A stretch of 64,000 nucleotides of DNA. Origin: Halobacillus andaensis (lineage in GTDB: Bacteria; Bacillota; Bacilli; Bacillales; Halobacillaceae). Of the stretch, positions 33,912 through 42,408 are shown piece by piece. The stretch lies in NCBI RefSeq assembly GCF_014636475.1, contig NZ_BMEL01000004.1, forward strand, positions 124,001 through 188,000. Reading direction: 5' to 3'. The notes below the pieces were generated by a model. It saw nothing but the letters and a program-made list of their open reading frames with translations. It was not told the DNA's origin and searched no databases. The first letter of the stretch is position 1. Each line of letters starts with the position of its first letter. Both the position numbers and the translations under genes were made by a program.

Positions 33912-35294
33912 ATGGAACCGACTGCGAAAAAAATGGATTGGGAAGAGAAGCCACAATCGAACAACCTCGTTTCAAAGCTAGCGATGTTTTTCGCGAAAAT
34001 AGCAGAAAAATATTTGCCTGACGCCTTTGTATTTGCTGTGCTTTTAACGATTGTCGCCTTTCTTAGCGGGGTATTTATTACTGAAAGCTCTCCATTTGAT
34101 ATGGTGCTACACTGGGGGGATGGATTTTGGGGATTGCTTGAATTTACGGCCCAGATCATTACAACGTTTGTGATGAGTTATGCACTTGCTTTAACAAAGC
34201 CGGTATCTAACCTGCTTGAGAAAGCGGCGAGTTTGTGTAAAACTCCGAAATCAGCCATATTAGTTGTAACCTTTTCCTCACTCGTTGCCTCACTCATCAG
34301 CTGGGGACTTGGCCTCGTCGTCGCTGGGATTATGGCTCGACTTGTCGGAAGAAAAGTGACGACCGTTGATTATCGTGTATTAGTTGCGGCTGGCTATTCA
34401 GGCTTCGTCATTTGGGAGGGTGGATTATCCTCCTCACCTTCACTTTTTGTAGCAACAGAAGGTCATAACTTTCAGGACATGGTCGGGCTTATTCCGACGT
34501 CTGATACGTTGTTCTCGATCACTAATATCATATTGGTTATTGTCATTTTTACAACTTTACCTTTTGTTATGATGCTTATTCACCCGAAGCGCCCCGAAGA
34601 TCGAATGACAATCGATAAAGAAATGTTAAAAGAAACAAAGATCACCCATGACCAGGTAAAAACGAAAGACTTACAACCAAACGAAAAATTAGATAACAGC
34701 CGATTAATCGTATTAGCGGGTGGTCTGCTAGGATTAACGTATCTCATCGCACAATTTTCGATGAATGGGTTTTCCTTAGACTTAAATATCGTAAACCTTA
34801 TGTTTTTAACCGCTGCGTTACTGTTGTATAGCAACGTACGCGAATTAGGGAATGGCATTAAAGCAGCTTCCGGAAGTGTAGGACAGTTCGCGCTTCAATA
34901 TCCTTTTTATGCAGGAATTATGGGAATGATCAGCGCATCTGGATTGGCGATATGGCTATCGACAAACATTGCCAGTGTAGCGAATGAGCAAACCCTACCT
35001 TTCTTTGCCTTTTTATCCTCAGGGTTACTGAACATGTTCATCCCTTCAGGAGGAGGTCAATGGGCGGTTCAAGCTCCAATCATGCTGCCAACAGCGATGG
35101 ATATGGGCGTCGATCCTGCAAAAATTGTTACGGCTGTAGCATGGGGGGATGCGTGGACAAATATGATTCAGCCATTTTGGGCGGTACCAATGCTTGCGAT
35201 TGCCGGGCTGCGTATTCGTGACATGATGGGCTTTGCTACCATTACCTTATTGTATACAGGCGTCATCATAACGATCGTGCTGCTTATTTTTTAA
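33912..35294 (+). CDS. Short-chain fatty acid transporter, AtoE family
   Basis: A 460-residue membrane protein of the AtoE/SCFA transporter family. PDAFVFAVLLTIVAFLSG near the N-terminus, SWGLGLVVAGIMAR and the late FIPSGGGQWAVQAPIMLPTAMDMG are hallmark segments. It imports short-chain carboxylates (acetoacetate or butyrate in the known case). Here it should bring in the acid activated by the adjacent ligase. Confidence 0.88.
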   Translation: MEPTAKKMDWEEKPQSNNLVSKLAMFFAKIAEKYLPDAFVFAVLLTIVAFLSGVFITESSPFDMVLHWGDGFWGLLEFTAQIITTFVMSYALALTKPVSNLLEKAASLCKTPKSAILVVTFSSLVASLISWGLGLVVAGIMARLVGRKVTTVDYRVLVAAGYSGFVIWEGGLSSSPSLFVATEGHNFQDMVGLIPTSDTLFSITNIILVIVIFTTLPFVMMLIHPKRPEDRMTIDKEMLKETKITHDQVKTKDLQPNEKLDNSRLIVLAGGLLGLTYLIAQFSMNGFSLDLNIVNLMFLTAALLLYSNVRELGNGIKAASGSVGQFALQYPFYAGIMGMISASGLAIWLSTNIASVANEQTLPFFAFLSSGLLNMFIPSGGGQWAVQAPIMLPTAMDMGVDPAKIVTAVAWGDAWTNMIQPFWAVPMLAIAGLRIRDMMGFATITLLYTGVIITIVLLIF

Positions 35295-35302
35295 CAAAAT
35301 AA

Positions 35303-35316
35303 AGAAAGCGTTTACA
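35303..35316 (+). promoter_or_regulatory. Candidate CcpA cre site (one mismatch)
   Basis: AGAAAGCGTTTACA matches the consensus TGWAANCGNTNWCA at all but the first position. It sits inside the operon between the transporter and the kinase genes, where a bound CcpA could act as a roadblock. Confidence 0.5.
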
Positions 35317-35332
35317 AAAAAGGAGGGATTAG

Positions 35333-36379
35333 ATGGCTGAGCTTACGAAACAAGATCGTGAAGAAATTAATTGGGATGGGGTGAAGCGGCTGTTGGAGAG
35401 GCAAATACCCGAGGCAAAAGGAGAACTGAAGGTGCGACGCTTTTCAGCCGGATATTCTAACATTACGTATTCTATTGAAGTAGGAGATTGGAAGGGCGTC
35501 CTGCGCCGACCGCCATTTGGAGAAATTCCGCCACGGGCACATGACATGGAACGAGAGTTTAAGATCCTGGAAAAAATTCATCCCGTTTTTCCTCTAGCTC
35601 CTAAGCCGTATGTATATAGTGAGAATCCTTCATTAATGGATAAACACTTTTATGTCATGGAACTTAAAGATGGCGTCGTCATTGATGATCAGCTGCCAGC
35701 GCATTATGAAGATATAGAAGGAATACGTAAAATTGTCTCTGAAGCCGTGGTCGATTCTCTCGTCAAACTTCATTCGATTGATATTTACGAGCACCAATTA
35801 GACGATTTAGGAAAGCCAGATGGGTTTTTAGAGCGGCAAGTGAAGGGGTGGATCAAACGATACAACCGAGCGAAAACACATGATTACGTCGGGGTAGAAG
35901 AAGTGGAAACATGGCTGCTGCAGCAGCTTCCAGAGTCTCCATTTCCTACGCTTGTGCACAATGATTTCAAACTGAATAATATGATGTTTTCAAAAGAGCA
36001 GCCAGGTGAAGTGACGGGCGTTTTTGATTGGGAACTGAGTACCATTGGCGATCCATTGACCGATGTAGGAGCGGCACTCGCCTATTGGACTGAACCAGAA
36101 GACCCTGACACCGGTTTAACAGCAGTGACTAAAGAAGAAGGATTCCTTACTCGTAAGCAAATGCTTGAGTTATATGCCGAAAGAAGCGGGAGAGATGTGA
36201 GTCAAATTAATTTCTACCTCGTGTTTTCTTTTTATAAAATCGCCAGTATCCTTCAGCAGATTTATGCACGATGGAGCAGCGGTGAGCTTCAAGACGACCG
36301 CTTTGCAAACTTAGACCAAGGCATTAGTAACTTAATGAAAAAAGCAGAAGAAGCCAGACGTCACCCTATTTATACTTAA
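35333..36379 (+). CDS. APH-family phosphotransferase (ACAD10/11- or LvaA-like kinase)
   Basis: A 348-residue aminoglycoside-phosphotransferase-fold protein. The Brenner motif is LVHNDFKLNNMMF (catalytic Asp, about residue 212), and the metal-binding VFDWELSTIGDPLTDVGAALAYW (about residue 230) is close to the kinase domain of ACAD10/11. Kinases of this type phosphorylate the 4-hydroxyl of 4-hydroxyacyl-CoA, so that an ACAD partner can remove phosphate. The partner gene follows 16 bp downstream. Homologues are often mislabelled as aminoglycoside resistance genes; nothing here suggests that role. Confidence 0.85.
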   Translation: MAELTKQDREEINWDGVKRLLERQIPEAKGELKVRRFSAGYSNITYSIEVGDWKGVLRRPPFGEIPPRAHDMEREFKILEKIHPVFPLAPKPYVYSENPSLMDKHFYVMELKDGVVIDDQLPAHYEDIEGIRKIVSEAVVDSLVKLHSIDIYEHQLDDLGKPDGFLERQVKGWIKRYNRAKTHDYVGVEEVETWLLQQLPESPFPTLVHNDFKLNNMMFSKEQPGEVTGVFDWELSTIGDPLTDVGAALAYWTEPEDPDTGLTAVTKEEGFLTRKQMLELYAERSGRDVSQINFYLVFSFYKIASILQQIYARWSSGELQDDRFANLDQGISNLMKKAEEARRHPIYT

Positions 36380-36395
36380 AATGGAGGAATAGCCT

Positions 36396-37601
36396 ATGTT
36401 AACAACCTTATCACCTAAAATCCAAGACGTTCAGGAAAAACTCATTTCTTTTATGGAAGAAGAAGTGTACCAGAATGAGAAACTGTATGAACAGCAATTA
36501 AACGAAGCCGACTCACGCTGGACCATCCCGCCGATCATTGAAGAATTAAAGGCGAAAGCGAAACGAGAAGGGTTATGGAATTTATTTATAGGAGAAGAGG
36601 GTTATGAAACACAGCTGTCAAACTATGAATACGCTCATCTCTGTGAAATTATGGGTCGATCCTTAATCGGCCCTGAGGTGTTTAACTGTAATGCTCCCGA
36701 TACTGGCAATATGGAAGTACTCATGAAATTCGGTACAGATGAGCAGAAAAGAAGATGGCTGACTCCACTGCTGGAGGGTAAAATACGTTCTTGTTTTACC
36801 ATGACGGAACCTGATGTCGCTTCATCTGATGCAACCAACATTCAAAGTTACATCAAGCGTGAAGGGGATGAATATGTCATTAATGCGAAAAAGTGGTGGT
36901 CCTCCGGAGCCATGGATCCAAGATGTGAGATTGCGATATTCATGGGAAAAACAGATCCAGATGGTCCTCGTCACCGCCAGCAATCGATGATCCTTGTGCC
37001 GATGGACACGCCAGGGGTGGAAGTGAAGCGTCATCTGCCGGTCTTTGGTTATGATCACGCGCCCCACGGCCACGCAGAAGTTCATTTTACAGACGTTCGT
37101 GTACCTGTAGAAAACCTTTTATATGAAGAAGGAGCAGGGTTTGAAATTGCGCAGTCCCGATTAGGACCAGGGCGCATCCATCACTGTATGCGAGCGATTG
37201 GAGCAGCAGAACGGGCATTGGAACTTATGAATGAGCGAGCGATGCGAAGAGAAACATTTGGTTCTTCTCTCGCTGAAAAAGGAGTCATTCGCGAACATAT
37301 CGCTGAATCCCGAATTGAAATTGACCAAGCCCGCCTGCTGACCCTCCATGCAGCGCAGAAAATGGATGAACACGGGGCAAAAGCAGCGAGAAAAGAAATC
37401 GCAATGATAAAAATCGCAGCTCCGCGCGTATCCCTTAACGTCATCGATCGCGCCATTCAAGTATTTGGAGGGGCAGGGGTTTCGGAAGACTTCCCACTTG
37501 CCGCGCACTGGGCCAACGCCCGAACACTCCGAATCGTCGACGGACCAGACCAAGTCCACCTGCGCGATATTGGCAGACTAGAATTGAAAAAATATCAATA
37601 G
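36396..37601 (+). CDS. Acyl-CoA dehydrogenase, ACAD10/11-like (LvaC-type)
   Basis: A 401-residue acyl-CoA dehydrogenase. FAD/acyl-CoA segments include [16 protein letters not shown] and the C-terminal [16 protein letters not shown]. Instead of the usual YEGTxxI block with the catalytic Glu, it has [10 protein letters not shown], the hallmark of the ACAD10/11 and LvaC branch, which works with a kinase to isomerise 4-hydroxyacyl-CoA to 3-hydroxyacyl-CoA. The adjacent kinase gene supports this. It ends the operon, before a strong terminator. Confidence 0.87.
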   Translation: MLTTLSPKIQDVQEKLISFMEEEVYQNEKLYEQQLNEADSRWTIPPIIEELKAKAKREGLWNLFIGEEGYETQLSNYEYAHLCEIMGRSLIGPEVFNCNAPDTGNMEVLMKFGTDEQKRRWLTPLLEGKIRSCFTMTEPDVASSDATNIQSYIKREGDEYVINAKKWWSSGAMDPRCEIAIFMGKTDPDGPRHRQQSMILVPMDTPGVEVKRHLPVFGYDHAPHGHAEVHFTDVRVPVENLLYEEGAGFEIAQSRLGPGRIHHCMRAIGAAERALELMNERAMRRETFGSSLAEKGVIREHIAESRIEIDQARLLTLHAAQKMDEHGAKAARKEIAMIKIAAPRVSLNVIDRAIQVFGGAGVSEDFPLAAHWANARTLRIVDGPDQVHLRDIGRLELKKYQ

Positions 37602-37619
37602 ATTTCTATACACTCATCA

Positions 37620-37670
37620 AAAAATCGCCCTAAAGAGATTTCCACTCGATAGGGCGATTTTTGATTTTTT
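37620..37670 (+). terminator. Strong terminator of the acyl-CoA operon
   Basis: AAAATCGCCCTA (37621-37632) pairs with TAGGGCGATTTT (37650-37661) around a 17-nt loop, followed by a T-rich tail. Confidence 0.88.
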
Positions 37671-37681
37671 GATAGATTCTT

Positions 37682-37721
37682 GGTACCAGGTACACAAAAA
37701 GCGACTCTCGGTACCTGGTAC
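37682..37721. repeat. GTACCWGGTAC array locus F (2 copies, 28-bp period)
   Basis: Copies begin at 37683 (A) and 37711 (T), 28 bp apart, lying between two terminators of converging transcription units. Confidence 0.9.
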
Positions 37722-37734
37722 ACTATAAATGGTA

Positions 37735-37774
37735 AACAACAAAAGCGCTTTGCCGTTCATTTCTGCAAAGCGCT
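37735..37774 (-). terminator. Terminator of the LacI-family gene
   Basis: AGCGCTTTGC (37744-37753) and GCAAAGCGCT (37765-37774) form a perfect 10-bp stem. On the minus strand it is followed by TTTTGTTGTTT, just past the regulator's stop codon. Confidence 0.85.
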
Positions 37775-37787
37775 ATTCTGTGTGCTT

Positions 37788-38804
37788 TTATTTCTTTTTC
37801 TTTGTTGAGTCCCTTTTAATGAGTGTCGCAGGTAATAAAATCTCCTGATAAGGTTGTTCAGGATTCTCCATTCTCCAAAACAGCTTCTCTATGGCATTTT
37901 GACCAAAAGCCCTAAAGCTAATATCCATCGTCGTAATCGATGGAGTGGATAGTTGAGACAGCTGGCCGTTATCAAAACTGCAGACAGAGGCGTCACTTGG
38001 TACTTGAATCCCGTGTTGCTGTAAGCCTGATGTAATGAGATAGCCCAGCCCGTCATTGACGCAGAACCAGGCGGACGGCTGTTTTGATAGTTCACCGATA
38101 AAATGATTCAGGACGTTACTTTCTTCTGGTGCATCGGTTAGTAAATATTCTTGAGTCGGTTCAATTCCGTAATCCTTAAGAGCAAGCAAAAATCCTTCAA
38201 GGCGTTCCTGATAACTTGGAGAAAAACTTGTATCTCCAACAAATGCTATGTTTTTATGGCCGAGCTCAATTAAGTGTTGGACGGCGGTGTAGGCGCCAAA
38301 GCGATTGTTCGTCAGAATGGCGTCAGCGTGAATGCTGGGGTGGTGATGATCAATTAAAACGGTTGGGATTCCTGTATCGAGAACCTTTTGAATGTATTCG
38401 TTGCTAATGTGAGAAAGAATCAAAACGCCGTCCACTTCTTTATTTTCAATAAAAGAAGGAAGGGTAAGGGATTCTTTTGACTGTTTATTTATGGATTGAA
38501 TGAGCAGGTTTTTATTTCGTTTATTGACTTCTTCTTCTATTGTTAAGTAAATTTCTCCAAAAAAGCTTTTCATGGAAAAAGCGAAGTCGGACGCAATGAG
38601 GGCAATGTTCCCGCTTTGAACTTGATTATAACTGCGAGTAGTTACGGAGCGGTTATATTTATATCCAAGTTCTTTGGCTACTTGATGGACAAGTTTTCTA
38701 AGTTCGTCACTTACCCCTGGCTTTCCAGTTAACGCTTGGGAAACCGAGTTTTTTGATATATTGAGCTGGTCGGCAATGTCTTGCATTGTCACTTTTTTTG
38801 CCAT
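37788..38804 (-). CDS. LacI-family transcriptional regulator
   Basis: A 338-residue repressor. The N-terminal helix-turn-helix and hinge are TMQDIADQLNISKNSVSQALTGKPGVS, followed by a periplasmic-binding-protein-like sugar sensor domain (about 60-335). Divergent from the mannoside operon, it most likely represses that operon and itself through GTAACGTTAC-type sites at 38836, 38949 and 40003. The effector is likely a mannose-containing disaccharide or its phosphate, by inference from the target genes. Confidence 0.92.
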   Translation of the reverse strand: MAKKVTMQDIADQLNISKNSVSQALTGKPGVSDELRKLVHQVAKELGYKYNRSVTTRSYNQVQSGNIALIASDFAFSMKSFFGEIYLTIEEEVNKRNKNLLIQSINKQSKESLTLPSFIENKEVDGVLILSHISNEYIQKVLDTGIPTVLIDHHHPSIHADAILTNNRFGAYTAVQHLIELGHKNIAFVGDTSFSPSYQERLEGFLLALKDYGIEPTQEYLLTDAPEESNVLNHFIGELSKQPSAWFCVNDGLGYLITSGLQQHGIQVPSDASVCSFDNGQLSQLSTPSITTMDISFRAFGQNAIEKLFWRMENPEQPYQEILLPATLIKRDSTKKKK

Positions 38805-38830
38805 GAAGGAAACAACCTCTCTCTTAAAAC

Positions 38831-38845
38831 ATTTTGTAACGTTAC
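38831..38845. promoter_or_regulatory. LacI-type operator O1
   Basis: ATTTTGTAACGTTAC contains the perfect palindrome GTAACGTTAC (38836-38845), 27 bp upstream of the regulator start. The same 15 bases occur inverted at 40003-40017. Confidence 0.75.
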
Positions 38846-38915
38846 TTTATAATATACTGTATTGTTGATTTAATTACAATTAATTCCTTAAGTCAAGTAA
38901 ATCACGGATTGCATA

Positions 38916-38943
38916 TTGACATTACAAAATCAAAATGTATAAT
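38916..38943 (+). promoter_or_regulatory. Sigma-A promoter of the mannoside operon
   Basis: TTGACA (38916-38921), a 16-bp spacer and TATAAT (38938-38943): both hexamers are perfect. The spacer includes ATTACAAAAT, related to the operator half-site, so repressor binding could block polymerase directly. Confidence 0.85.
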
Positions 38944-38948
38944 CATTT

Positions 38949-38958
38949 GTAAGGTTAC
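38949..38958. promoter_or_regulatory. LacI-type operator O2 (imperfect)
   Basis: GTAAGGTTAC differs from the palindrome GTAACGTTAC at one base. It lies just downstream of the -10 hexamer, a classic repressor position. A looser relative, TTTTGTAATGTAAT, occurs at 38985-38998. Confidence 0.6.
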
Positions 38959-39048
38959 TAAACAAAATAGTAAAGGGATAATAATTTTGTAATGTAATGA
39001 CGAGTTATTTTGAAAAGGCTTACAAAACGGATGGAGGAATGAAGGTTG

Positions 39049-40140
39049 ATGAATGTGACACGGCTAGAACGCAACCCGTTAATTACACCGGCAGACGTCA
39101 CTCCTTATCACGATGATCATGAAGTGATAGGAGTGTTTAACGCAGGGGTGGCGGAGTATGAAGGGGAAACACTTCTCTTATTAAGAGTAGCAGAACGTCC
39201 AATTACGAACAATCCTGCAATTGTAAAAGCGCCAATTATTGATTTTAGTGAAGGAGAAGGGAAGCTTCATCTTATTGAGATTCATGAAGATGACTCAACC
39301 TATGATTTCTCCGATCCGCGTACGATTCGCTATCAGGATAAGGATTCGACAGCTTACTTAACATCGCTTTCGTATATCCGGTTGGCAAGAAGTGCAGATG
39401 GTGAAGATTTCACTGTTGATGAGGAACCGTTTATATATCCTGAAACGAAACATGAGGCATGGGGCGTTGAAGATCCGCGAGTGACTCAGATCGACGATAC
39501 ATATTACATCCAGTACAGTGCGGTCTCAGAAGTAGGCGTAGGAGTCGGGCTGATCTCAACGAAGGATTTTGTATCATATGAACGTCACGGATTGATGCTT
39601 CATCCTGAAAACAAAGATGTAGCGATTTTTCCTGAAAAAATTAACGGGAAATATTATACGCTGCATCGACCGGTCCCTAAGGGTATTGGGCGTCCGGAAA
39701 TTTGGATCGCAGAGTCTGACAACCTTATTCATTGGGGAAACCACCAGCACCTTTTAGGCTTAAGTGAAGATGGATGGGACAGTGGTCGAATTGGCGGAGG
39801 CGCCATTCCTTTTAAAACGGAAGAAGGCTGGATTGAAATTTATCATGCGGCCGATAAAAATGACCGTTACTGTTTAGGCGCTGTCCTGCTAGATCTTGAA
39901 AACCCAGCAAAGGTACTGGCGAAAACAAATGAGCCTCTTTTAGTTCCAGAGGCTGATTATGAAGTGAGTGGATTTTTTAGTCAAGTTGTTTTCAGTTGTG
40001 GTGTAACGTTACAAAATCGTGACATCAGGGTGTATTACGGAGTGGCTGACACGTCGATGGCCGCAGCGGATATGAGTGTAGATGATATTTTAGCGCAGCT
40101 TACCTATATGAAGGTTCCTGAAGGTGGGACGATTGAATGA
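39049..40140 (+). CDS. GH130 family beta-mannoside phosphorylase/mannosidase
   Basis: A 363-residue five-bladed beta-propeller enzyme. GVFNAGVAEYEGETLLLLRVAERP near the start and the block WGVEDPRVTQIDDTYYIQYSA (about residue 140, with the EDPR catalytic Asp) are typical of GH130. Enzymes of the family split beta-mannosides, mostly with phosphate, releasing mannose 1-phosphate. The exact linkage (beta-1,2, beta-1,4-Man-Glc or other) cannot be read here. The ATG at 39049 is preferred over TTG 39046. First gene of the LacI-controlled operon; it carries an internal operator near its end and overlaps the next gene. Confidence 0.88.
   Translation: MNVTRLERNPLITPADVTPYHDDHEVIGVFNAGVAEYEGETLLLLRVAERPITNNPAIVKAPIIDFSEGEGKLHLIEIHEDDSTYDFSDPRTIRYQDKDSTAYLTSLSYIRLARSADGEDFTVDEEPFIYPETKHEAWGVEDPRVTQIDDTYYIQYSAVSEVGVGVGLISTKDFVSYERHGLMLHPENKDVAIFPEKINGKYYTLHRPVPKGIGRPEIWIAESDNLIHWGNHQHLLGLSEDGWDSGRIGGGAIPFKTEEGWIEIYHAADKNDRYCLGAVLLDLENPAKVLAKTNEPLLVPEADYEVSGFFSQVVFSCGVTLQNRDIRVYYGVADTSMAAADMSVDDILAQLTYMKVPEGGTIE
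40003..40017. promoter_or_regulatory. LacI-type operator O3 inside the GH130 gene
   Basis: GTAACGTTACAAAAT is the exact reverse complement of the O1 site at 38831-38845. Centres are 1,167 bp apart. An in-gene auxiliary operator for looping or a transcription roadblock is likely. Confidence 0.7.
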
Positions 40141-41048
40141 CGTATACCGTTGATCGATTGCTAGATGCGTACGATCGCCAGGAAGGTGCAAAACAAGCGG
40201 AAAAGCTAGAGTTTACCGGCGTGGGGGAGAGAGATGTTTACAATATCACAGCTCCTTTTACCGATGAAGGGGAAGCGGTCATCGCCGGACGAGTGGAAGG
40301 CCGAGATACCGAGTATTCTGATGTTTACTTTTTTGTAAAAAGAAACGGAAAATGGGAGCCTCGATCGGACGCGCCAACCTTTGAACTGCAGGATCCATTT
40401 GTTGCTCGAATCCATGGCCAGCTCGTTTTTGGCGGGGTAAAAGTTACACCTGATCCAGACGATGCGAGGAGGTTAACGTGGAAAACGGTGTTCTATAAAG
40501 GAGAGAGCGTTCGAAAGCTGAAGTTTTTCGCCGCGGGACCTGAAGGCATGAAGGATATTCGTTTACTGGAGTTACAGGACGAAACGATTGGTGTTTTTAC
40601 CCGTCCACAGGGTGAAAAAGGCGGCCGTGGGAAAATAGGATTTACGAGAATTAATTCGTTATTTGACCTTACTTCAGAAAAAATAGAGAGAGCTCCACTT
40701 ATTGAATCTCATTTTATCGAGGAAGAGTGGGGAGGAGCGAATGAGCTTTACCTGCTGGCAAATGGAGAGATCGGAGTGCTTGGGCATATCGCTCAGTTTG
40801 ATGAGGAAGGGAACCGCCATTATTATCCAATTGCGTGTACCTATGATAGGAACACCAATCGATTTACAAAGATGAAGATTATTGCGACGCGGCGTGATTT
40901 TCCTAAAGGAGAAGCGAAACGTCCAGATCTTACGGATGTTTTATTTAGTGGAGGATTAATATTTTTAGCCAATGGAGATGCCGAACTTTATGTCGGGGTG
41001 AGTGATGCTGAAGCTCATAGGGCGACTGTGCCAAATCCATTTATTTAA
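40137..41048 (+). CDS. DUF1861 family protein (beta-propeller, glycosidase-related)
   Basis: A 303-residue protein without signal peptide. It contains ELQDPFVARIHGQLVFGGVKV and EEWGGANELYLLANGEIGVLGHIA, blocks typical of DUF1861. The family is predicted to share the five-bladed propeller seen in GH32/43/130-type enzymes. It starts 4 bp before the GH130 stop, so the two are translationally coupled and probably act on the same mannoside. Catalytic activity has not been assigned to this family as far as I know. Confidence 0.78.
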   Translation: MTYTVDRLLDAYDRQEGAKQAEKLEFTGVGERDVYNITAPFTDEGEAVIAGRVEGRDTEYSDVYFFVKRNGKWEPRSDAPTFELQDPFVARIHGQLVFGGVKVTPDPDDARRLTWKTVFYKGESVRKLKFFAAGPEGMKDIRLLELQDETIGVFTRPQGEKGGRGKIGFTRINSLFDLTSEKIERAPLIESHFIEEEWGGANELYLLANGEIGVLGHIAQFDEEGNRHYYPIACTYDRNTNRFTKMKIIATRRDFPKGEAKRPDLTDVLFSGGLIFLANGDAELYVGVSDAEAHRATVPNPFI

Positions 41049-41051
41049 TAG

Positions 41052-41065
41052 TGAAGGCGATTACA
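41052..41065 (+). promoter_or_regulatory. Candidate CcpA cre site (one mismatch)
   Basis: TGAAGGCGATTACA fits TGWAANCGNTNWCA except at position 5. It sits between the DUF1861 and solute-binding protein genes and could tune the transporter genes by catabolite repression. Confidence 0.45.
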
Positions 41066-41085
41066 AAAAAGAGAGGGGAATTTAA

Positions 41086-42408
41086 ATGAAAAACCTGCTT
41101 AACCTTCGTTTATTTGTTCTTATGTTTGCGAGTGTTCTAGTCGTTGCCGGCTGTCAGTCTGAAAGTAATGGAGATGGTGGTTCAGGTGAGGATGGTTCTG
41201 TTGAGTTTGAATTCTGGGCTGCACCTAACCCAGCTCAGGAAGCATTCTGGGAAGAAATGGCTCAACAGTATATGGAGGAAGAGGAGAATGTAAGCATTAA
41301 CGTAACGCCAATGCCGGAAAGTCCTTCTTCTGAAGCAGGGATTCAGTCAGCTATTGCAGCTGGAAATGCTCCAGCGATCTCTGAGAATATTTCTAGAGGA
41401 TTCGCCGCGCAATTAGCGGGCAGTAACGCGATTGTTCCTTTCAATGAATTTGACGGCTATGATGAGTTAATTGAAGAACGTCAAATGGAAGAAACGATGT
41501 CATCGTGGAAATTTACTGATGATCAGCAATTTGTTTTACCTGTCTATTCAAATCCTATGCTGTTTGCGTGGAGAACAGATATTTTAGAAGAATTAGGCTT
41601 TGATGAAGCTCCAAGAACGTACGATGAAGTGTTAGAAGCCGGTCAAAAGCTGAAAGAAGAGTACCCAGAGAAATACCTTTGGTCAAGAGCGGACCTAGTA
41701 CAGCCAACTTGGCATGCGAGATGGTTTGACTTCTTCATGCTTTATAATGCGGCTTCTGATGGCAACAACTTTGTAGAAGGAAATGAAGTGGTTGCAGATG
41801 ATGAAGCTGGTGTAGAAACGTTTGATTTCTTCAGTGAGATGGCCGAAGGGGATATGCTTTTAACGCGTGAAGCTACGGATCCATTTGAATCAGGGGATTC
41901 GATCATGATGGACATTGGACCATGGACGTTCTCTTATTGGGATGATAAATTCCCAGAAATGGTAGAAGGCGAAACGTATGAACTAACGATGCCGCCGGTA
42001 CCTAGTGAAGAAGGGGCAGAAAATCCGAAGACGTTTGCTGATACAAAAGGGCTGTCTATTTATGCATCAGCAACAGAAGAACAGCAGCAAGCGGCCTTTG
42101 ATTTCGTGAACTGGGTCTACTCTAATGCTGACAACGACTTGAAGTGGTTTGAAGATACGAACCTGCCTCCAGCACGTGATGATTTAGCGACAAACGATGC
42201 GTTCACTGAGTTCCTTGAAGAGCATCCAGAACTTACGAAGTATGCAGACAATATTCCAAATGCCGTGCCACCAATTGATAGTGAACAAACGGCTGAAATT
42301 CAAGAACTAATCGGAACTGAAGGATTAAACCCTCTCGTTAAAGGTGAAAAAGATGCAGAACAAGCATGGGAAGATGTGATCAATTCCATTAACGGGGTGT
42401 TGGAGTAA
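41086..42408 (+). CDS. Sugar ABC transporter substrate-binding lipoprotein
   Basis: A 440-residue family 1 extracellular solute-binding protein. The signal peptide ends in the lipobox VVAGC (Cys23), followed by a Gly/Asp/Glu-rich linker and FWAAPNPAQEAFWEEMAQQY. It is strongly acidic, as in halophiles. It should bind a manno-oligosaccharide for the two permeases encoded next. No ATPase gene is in the operon; such importers in bacilli usually share the MsmX-type ATPase encoded elsewhere. Confidence 0.9.
   Translation: MKNLLNLRLFVLMFASVLVVAGCQSESNGDGGSGEDGSVEFEFWAAPNPAQEAFWEEMAQQYMEEEENVSINVTPMPESPSSEAGIQSAIAAGNAPAISENISRGFAAQLAGSNAIVPFNEFDGYDELIEERQMEETMSSWKFTDDQQFVLPVYSNPMLFAWRTDILEELGFDEAPRTYDEVLEAGQKLKEEYPEKYLWSRADLVQPTWHARWFDFFMLYNAASDGNNFVEGNEVVADDEAGVETFDFFSEMAEGDMLLTREATDPFESGDSIMMDIGPWTFSYWDDKFPEMVEGETYELTMPPVPSEEGAENPKTFADTKGLSIYASATEEQQQAAFDFVNWVYSNADNDLKWFEDTNLPPARDDLATNDAFTEFLEEHPELTKYADNIPNAVPPIDSEQTAEIQELIGTEGLNPLVKGEKDAEQAWEDVINSINGVLE

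Noticed and set aside
35333-36379. Aminoglycoside resistance kinase
   Set aside because: The sequence is of the ACAD10/11-like branch and sits in an acyl-CoA operon, so antibiotic resistance is not supported.
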